64,000 nucleotides of DNA from Planctomyces sp. SH-PL62. Lineage in GTDB: Bacteria; Planctomycetota; Planctomycetia; Isosphaerales; Isosphaeraceae. The notes beneath the pieces were generated by a model, which saw only the letters and a list, made by a program, of their open reading frames with translations, had not been told where the DNA came from and did not search any database. The translations under genes and the position numbers were made by a program. Positions 63,892 to 64,000 of the stretch are shown here, piece by piece. Position 1 is the stretch's first letter; every line of letters begins with the position of its first letter. The DNA lies in the NCBI RefSeq assembly GCF_001610895.1, contig NZ_CP011273.1:1178001-1242000 (forward strand). The letters run 5' to 3'.

Positions 63892-64000
63892 TCATCGGAT
63901 CGGCGCCCGGTCGCGCGGCCGGGGCTCGGGCTTCGCGGGATCGGCGGCCTTTGCGTTCGGTTTGTCCTTCTCGGGGCGGTTCTCCAGCTTCTCCTCGACG
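63892..64000 (-). CDS. C-terminal end of a truncated gene
   Basis: The last 36 codons of a gene that enters from the right edge. The visible end is hydrophilic and Pro/Lys/Arg-rich (KLENRPEKDKPNAKAADPAK, then PEPRPRDRAPIR) and stops 127 bp before the HtrA-like start. The composition resembles the tail of that protein, so it may encode a related secreted or PDZ protein, but this cannot be decided from the tail. Confidence 0.5.
   Translation of the reverse strand, partial: VEEKLENRPEKDKPNAKAADPAKPEPRPRDRAPIR

Overview
The window looks like a piece of a GC-rich planctomycete chromosome, most probably from the Isosphaeraceae (Singulisphaera/Paludisphaera relatives). This is inferred from several signs: strongly GC-biased third codon positions, secreted proteins with an N-terminal 'ExLExRxL' motif, a dockerin-tailed subtilase, a PEP-CTERM protein, ECF sigma factors next to membrane or VWA partners, and intergenic 'CGAACRAAGCCAAT' repeats. 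Most of the sequence is ordinary housekeeping chromosome. I see no prophage, transposase, CRISPR array, rRNA or tRNA.

Layout. 1-3.1 kb: start of a truncated haem lipoprotein gene, a CPBP membrane protease, a metallophosphoesterase and an unknown protein. 3.2-4.3 kb: an ECF sigma factor with a four-helix membrane partner, followed by a repeat-bearing spacer. 4.9-13.4 kb: an acidic His-rich protein and the complete F1Fo ATP synthase operon (atpZ/I-B-E-F-H-A-G-D-C, minus strand). A 650-bp divergent region with a leader-like terminator precedes a DUF4912 protein (14.0-15.1 kb) and a UVR-motif protein. 16.1-17.0 kb: a convincing 6S RNA gene just upstream of 5-formyltetrahydrofolate cyclo-ligase, the classical ssrS-ygfA pairing. 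17.0-24.0 kb: a PmoA-like secreted protein, an RRM protein, Nfu-like and HemW proteins, a ParB-like protein, an RmlD-like reductase and an APC permease. 24.3-26.9 kb: a BlaI/BlaR1-like pair with a visible 40-bp operator dyad. 26.9-33.3 kb: an M28 peptidase, a second ECF sigma factor with a VWA protein carrying an anti-sigma-like N-terminus, and a small secreted protein.

33.4-48.6 kb is a long minus-strand block of core genes: proA, folP, two outer-membrane biogenesis lipoproteins (LptE-like, BamD-like), the recO-CNNM-ybeY-7TMR-HD-phoH cluster, cdsA-uppS, purA and carA. 48.7-52.9 kb is a three-gene ABC importer operon whose ATPase has lost several normally invariant catalytic residues. 52.9-53.65 kb is a repeat-filled spacer. 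53.7-64.0 kb holds secreted and regulatory genes: an M28-PDZ peptidase, an unknown secreted protein, a subtilase-like protein without the usual His, a PEP-CTERM protein, an NtrC-type sigma54 response regulator, and an HtrA-like protein with none of its three catalytic residues, next to the tail of another truncated gene.

I did not find a clearly new multi-gene defence or mobile system. The most interesting items are the 6S RNA, the degenerate ABC ATPase, the HtrA pseudoprotease, the His-less subtilase, the BlaI operator with its M56 fusion, and the two families of intergenic repeats. All starts were chosen by eye from Shine-Dalgarno-like sequences and family length, and many are GTG or TTG.
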